NCBI GenBank assembly: GCA_902554335.1
Contig: CACDOD010000001.1
Span: forward strand, 1-64,000
Source: an uncultured Pelagibacteraceae bacterium
GTDB taxonomy: Bacteria; Pseudomonadota; Alphaproteobacteria; Pelagibacterales; Pelagibacteraceae
Length of the DNA: 64,000 bases
Direction of reading: 5' to 3'
The notes under the pieces are model-generated. The model had not been told where the DNA came from. It saw nothing but the letters and a program-made list of their open reading frames with translations, and did no database searches. The translations under genes and the position numbers were made by a program. Positions 61,319 to 64,000 of this stretch are shown piece after piece (the first letter of the stretch is position 1; each line of letters begins with the position of its first letter).

Positions 61319-63114
61319 TTTAAATGTTTATTATTTTTAAACAAATTACTTAATTCTCCGATCATTACATCTCCTAATTCCTGAACATCTGTTATTTTTA
61401 TAGCTCTCTTATAATATCTTGAAACATCATGCCCTATTCCTATAGCTAAGATTTCTATATCATCTTTGCTTTCAACAAATTTAACTACTTTTTTTAAATG
61501 TTTCTCTAAGTAATCACCGGAATTGACTGATAAAGTCGAATCATCTACTGGTGCACCATCTGATATTATCATTAAAATCTTTCTTTCTTCTTTTCTTTTT
61601 TTAAGTCGGCTGTATGCCCACATAATTGCCTCTCCATCTATATTTTCTTTAAGTATTCCTTCTTTTAGCATAAGGCCTAAATTTTTTTTTGATTGCCTCC
61701 ATTGACTATCTGCACTTTTATAAATTATATGTCTCAAATCGTTTAATCGACCTGGATTTTTGAGTTTGCCATTTTTATTCCAACTTTCTCTTGATTTCCC
61801 TCCCTTCCAATTTTTTGTTGTAAAGCCAAGTATTTCAACTTTAACTGAACATCTTTCTAATGTCCTAGACAATATATCTGCACAAAGTGCAGCAATAGTT
61901 ATTGGTCTACCTCTCATTGACCCTGAATTATCAATTAAAAGGCTTACTATTGTATCCTTAAATTCTTGATCTTTTTCTTTCTTAAAAGACAAAGAGTTGT
62001 ATGGATCAATAATTATTCTTGGTAATTTAGCGCTATCTAACAATCCTTCTTCTAAGTCGAAATCCCAAGACCGATTTTGTTTAGCCATTAGTTGCCTTTG
62101 TAATTTGTTTGCTAACTTGATAATCAAATCTTTAAAATGTATTAATTGTTGATCTAAATTCTTTCTTAATTTAAGTATTTCTTCTATTGTTTCTAGATTT
62201 TCAGCTTTTTCAATTTCATCAAATTCTCTAGTAAAAATTTTGTAATCGGTTTCACTTCTAGTATTATTTAATTTTTGAATTATATTTTCTGAACTTTGCT
62301 GATCACTTTCTGTATCAAAAAGTTGCTCTTCCATTCTAAATTCATTAACATCTAAATCTGCATCAGACAAAGATTGATTTTCGGTTTCATTTTGAGATTG
62401 TTTTTCATCAGTTTCATTATTTGCCTCTCCGTTTTGCTGGTTATTTTGATCGTTTTCCTTTTCATTATTCTCGTTTTTATCTTCTTCATCTTTCTCTAAA
62501 AAATCTAAATCATTTAATATTTCAACAAATTTTGAGCTATATAACTCTTGATTTTCCAGGTTTTTTTTAAGGTAATTAATATGCTTGCCAAAACTATTCC
62601 TAAAATCATCATCCCAAAAGCTTAAAATTTTTTGATTTAAATCATTAATTTTAATATTAAAAAAATTCTTAAGCATATAAATTTCAAAGGCTTCTGAAAC
62701 AGAGGTATCATCTTTTGATTTAAGTTGATCTTTTCTTTTTAAATTAAGTTTATAATTGTAGTTATCAATTAAATTTTTACTTATACCTTGCAACATTTTT
62801 GAGCCAAGAATTTCAAATCTGATTTTTTCAGAAACATTATATAATGACTTTAAAGTTGGTTTTGTGGGTGCGTTTTTTAAATAGATTTCTTTATTTGAAA
62901 ATTTTCTTTTGAGAGCCTCAGAATCTGTTTCTGCTCTTAATCTTAAAAAATCATATTTATTGTTTAAATTATCTAATTCAAAAAAATTATAATTTTTTGA
63001 GCTGCTATTTTTCTCTTTCAAATTCGATTTTAATTTATAATCATCTGATATTGCCTTAACTGTTGAAATAAGTGCTTGTTTGAATTTTTCTTTTAAATTT
63101 TCGTCTTTTTTCAT
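61315..63114 (-). CDS. cobT: CobT-type cobaltochelatase subunit (VWA domain)
   Basis: 599 residues. N-terminal 200 residues helical, then an acidic low-complexity linker at about 206-277 rich in Glu, Asp, Asn and Gln, then a conserved middle, and a von Willebrand A domain at about 388-590 with MIDAS motif DNSGSMRG at 395-402. CobT with CobS forms the AAA-type motor that powers CobN in aerobic cobalamin synthesis. It starts at the base before the cobS stop (63115), so the two are directly adjoining. No cobN or other corrin gene is in the window. Confidence 0.9.
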   Translation of the reverse strand: MKKDENLKEKFKQALISTVKAISDDYKLKSNLKEKNSSSKNYNFFELDNLNNKYDFLRLRAETDSEALKRKFSNKEIYLKNAPTKPTLKSLYNVSEKIRFEILGSKMLQGISKNLIDNYNYKLNLKRKDQLKSKDDTSVSEAFEIYMLKNFFNIKINDLNQKILSFWDDDFRNSFGKHINYLKKNLENQELYSSKFVEILNDLDFLEKDEEDKNENNEKENDQNNQQNGEANNETDEKQSQNETENQSLSDADLDVNEFRMEEQLFDTESDQQSSENIIQKLNNTRSETDYKIFTREFDEIEKAENLETIEEILKLRKNLDQQLIHFKDLIIKLANKLQRQLMAKQNRSWDFDLEEGLLDSAKLPRIIIDPYNSLSFKKEKDQEFKDTIVSLLIDNSGSMRGRPITIAALCADILSRTLERCSVKVEILGFTTKNWKGGKSRESWNKNGKLKNPGRLNDLRHIIYKSADSQWRQSKKNLGLMLKEGILKENIDGEAIMWAYSRLKKRKEERKILMIISDGAPVDDSTLSVNSGDYLEKHLKKVVKFVESKDDIEILAIGIGHDVSRYYKRAIKITDVQELGDVMIGELSNLFKNNKHLN

Positions 63115-63999
63115 CTATATTTGAATATTTATTAGGGACTCTGGCAAATCTTCTCCAAAACATCTCTGATAATACTCTGCTATAGTATTCTTCTCAACAT
63201 CATCACACTTATTTAAAAATGTTACCCTAAATGAATAACCTATATCTTTAAAAATTTGACTATTTTCTGCCCAGTGAATAACAGTTCTTGGACTCATAAC
63301 AGTAGAAATATCTCCCGCGATGAATCCTTTTCTAGTTAATGCTGCAACCTTGATCATATTTGCAATTATTTCTTTTCCTTTAGAATTATTCATATTTTTA
63401 TTTTTAGATAAAACAATCTCCATTTCTTTTTCAAGCTCTAAATAATTTAAAGTAGTTACAATATTCCATCTATCCATCTGTCCCTGATTTATTTGTTGGG
63501 TCCCATGATAAAGTCCACTCGTATCACCTAATCCAATTGTATTAGAAGTAGCAAATAATCTGAAGTATTTATTTTGTTTTAAAACTTTATTTTTATCTAA
63601 TAATGTAAAGCTTCCCTCTGCCTCTAAAACTCTTTGTATTACAAACATAACATCTGGTCTTCCCGCATCATATTCATCAAAAACTAGAGCAACAGGGTTT
63701 TGGATTGACCAAGGCAAAATTCCTTCTTTAAATTCTGTTACTTGTTTGCCATCTTGAATTACAATTGCATCTTTTCCAATCAAATCAATTCTACTTATGT
63801 GGCTATCTAAATTTACTCTTATACACGGCCAATTTAATCTTGCAGCGATTTGTTCTATGTGTGTGGATTTCCCAGTTCCATGATATCCTTGGATCAAAAC
63901 TCTTTTGTTAAATGCAAAACCAGATAAAATTGCTAAAGTGGTATCTCTATCAAATTTATAACCTTTGTCTATTTCTGGAACAAATTCATTTTTTTTTGA
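63115..63999 (-). CDS. cobS: CobS-type AAA ATPase, cobaltochelatase subunit (5' end outside window)
   Basis: 294 residues visible. The frame stays open to the window end, and the N-terminal [17 protein letters not shown] segment precedes Walker [10 protein letters not shown], so the TTG at 63897 is not a real start; about 35 residues are missing compared with usual CobS. Walker B is [16 protein letters not shown], and [16 protein letters not shown] is a CobS signature. A MoxR-like AAA ring partner of CobT. Confidence 0.93.
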   Translation of the reverse strand, partial: SKKNEFVPEIDKGYKFDRDTTLAILSGFAFNKRVLIQGYHGTGKSTHIEQIAARLNWPCIRVNLDSHISRIDLIGKDAIVIQDGKQVTEFKEGILPWSIQNPVALVFDEYDAGRPDVMFVIQRVLEAEGSFTLLDKNKVLKQNKYFRLFATSNTIGLGDTSGLYHGTQQINQGQMDRWNIVTTLNYLELEKEMEIVLSKNKNMNNSKGKEIIANMIKVAALTRKGFIAGDISTVMSPRTVIHWAENSQIFKDIGYSFRVTFLNKCDDVEKNTIAEYYQRCFGEDLPESLINIQI

Positions 64000-64000
64000 A

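Noticed and set aside
63895..63897. TTG start for cobS
   Set aside because: The frame continues upstream with conserved CobS sequence to the window edge.

Overview
The window looks like a streamlined marine alphaproteobacterium of the SAR11 (Pelagibacterales) type. It is very A+T rich, nearly every base is coding, adjacent genes often overlap by 1-17 nt, and no gap between genes reaches 300 bp. Several gene orders are typical of alphaproteobacteria: Irr-like regulator/fabA-fabB-fabI, ubiE-ubiB-coaBC-dut, rpsT-dnaA-dnaN, argH-small lipoprotein-lysA, yqaA-dsbB-coq7, helicase-fdxA-carD, gltD-gltB, and cobS-cobT. No insertion sequence, prophage, CRISPR array or rRNA gene was seen. Assignment to SAR11 is an inference from composition and gene order.

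Layout. 1-4517 (+): a surface/polymer module made of the end of a probable DUF4956 membrane protein, a membrane-anchored CotH-like protein with a beta-helix tail, a family 2 glycosyltransferase and a VTC-type polyphosphate-polymerase-fold protein. 7024-4524 (-): fabA-fabB-fabI, diverging from a Fur/Irr-family regulator (7094), which is followed by katG and a 2-oxoglutarate hydroxylase-like gene. 15542-10441 (-): ubiE-ubiB-coaBC-dut-moeB/thiF-SH3. 15578-19549 (+): mutM, rpsT, dnaA, dnaN. 23250-19546 (-): HIG1-like protein, argH, a 43-residue lipoprotein, lysA, plsC-like. 23297-24578 (+): esterase and HNH protein. 26182-24580 (-): yqaA, dsbB, coq7. 26241-28356 (+): tRNA-Leu, an acyl-CoA synthetase and a 26-residue Lys/Arg microprotein with a strong terminator. 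33180-28355 (-): tRNA-Arg, thioesterase, SUV3-like helicase, TerB-like, fdxA, carD. 33478-38717 (+): aceE (with a fused lipoyl domain), aceF, EamA transporter. 39452-38682 (-): uppP. 39626-45558 (+): gltD-gltB. 46346-45573 (-): hydrolase. 46388-57826 (+): GT4, thrS, infC, rpmI, rplT, pheS, pheT, lepA, Gfo/Idh/MocA, GT17, tRNA-Ser. 57986-61318 (+): gyrB and a RegB-type redox kinase. 63999-61315 (-): cobS (cut by the window end) and cobT.

How it fits together. Most of the window is housekeeping: replication and repair (dnaA, dnaN, gyrB, mutM, dut), translation, type II unsaturated fatty acid synthesis, ubiquinone and disulfide chemistry, pyruvate oxidation and ammonium assimilation. The most informative regulatory signal is a 7-1-7 Fur/PerR-like palindrome. 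It overlaps the start codon of the Fur/Irr-family gene and occurs twice over the core promoter and transcript start of katG, which points to one regulator controlling itself, katG and possibly fabABI.

The items most worth a second look are: the Lys/Arg microprotein, which has an A/T-only upstream tract, TTGACA, leader hairpin, strong Shine-Dalgarno and strong terminator, and lies convergent to a CarD with a histone-H1-like lysine tail; the lipoyl-E1 fusion; the CotH/VTC/GT2 module; the katG operator system; and a cobS-cobT pair with no cobalamin genes in view.
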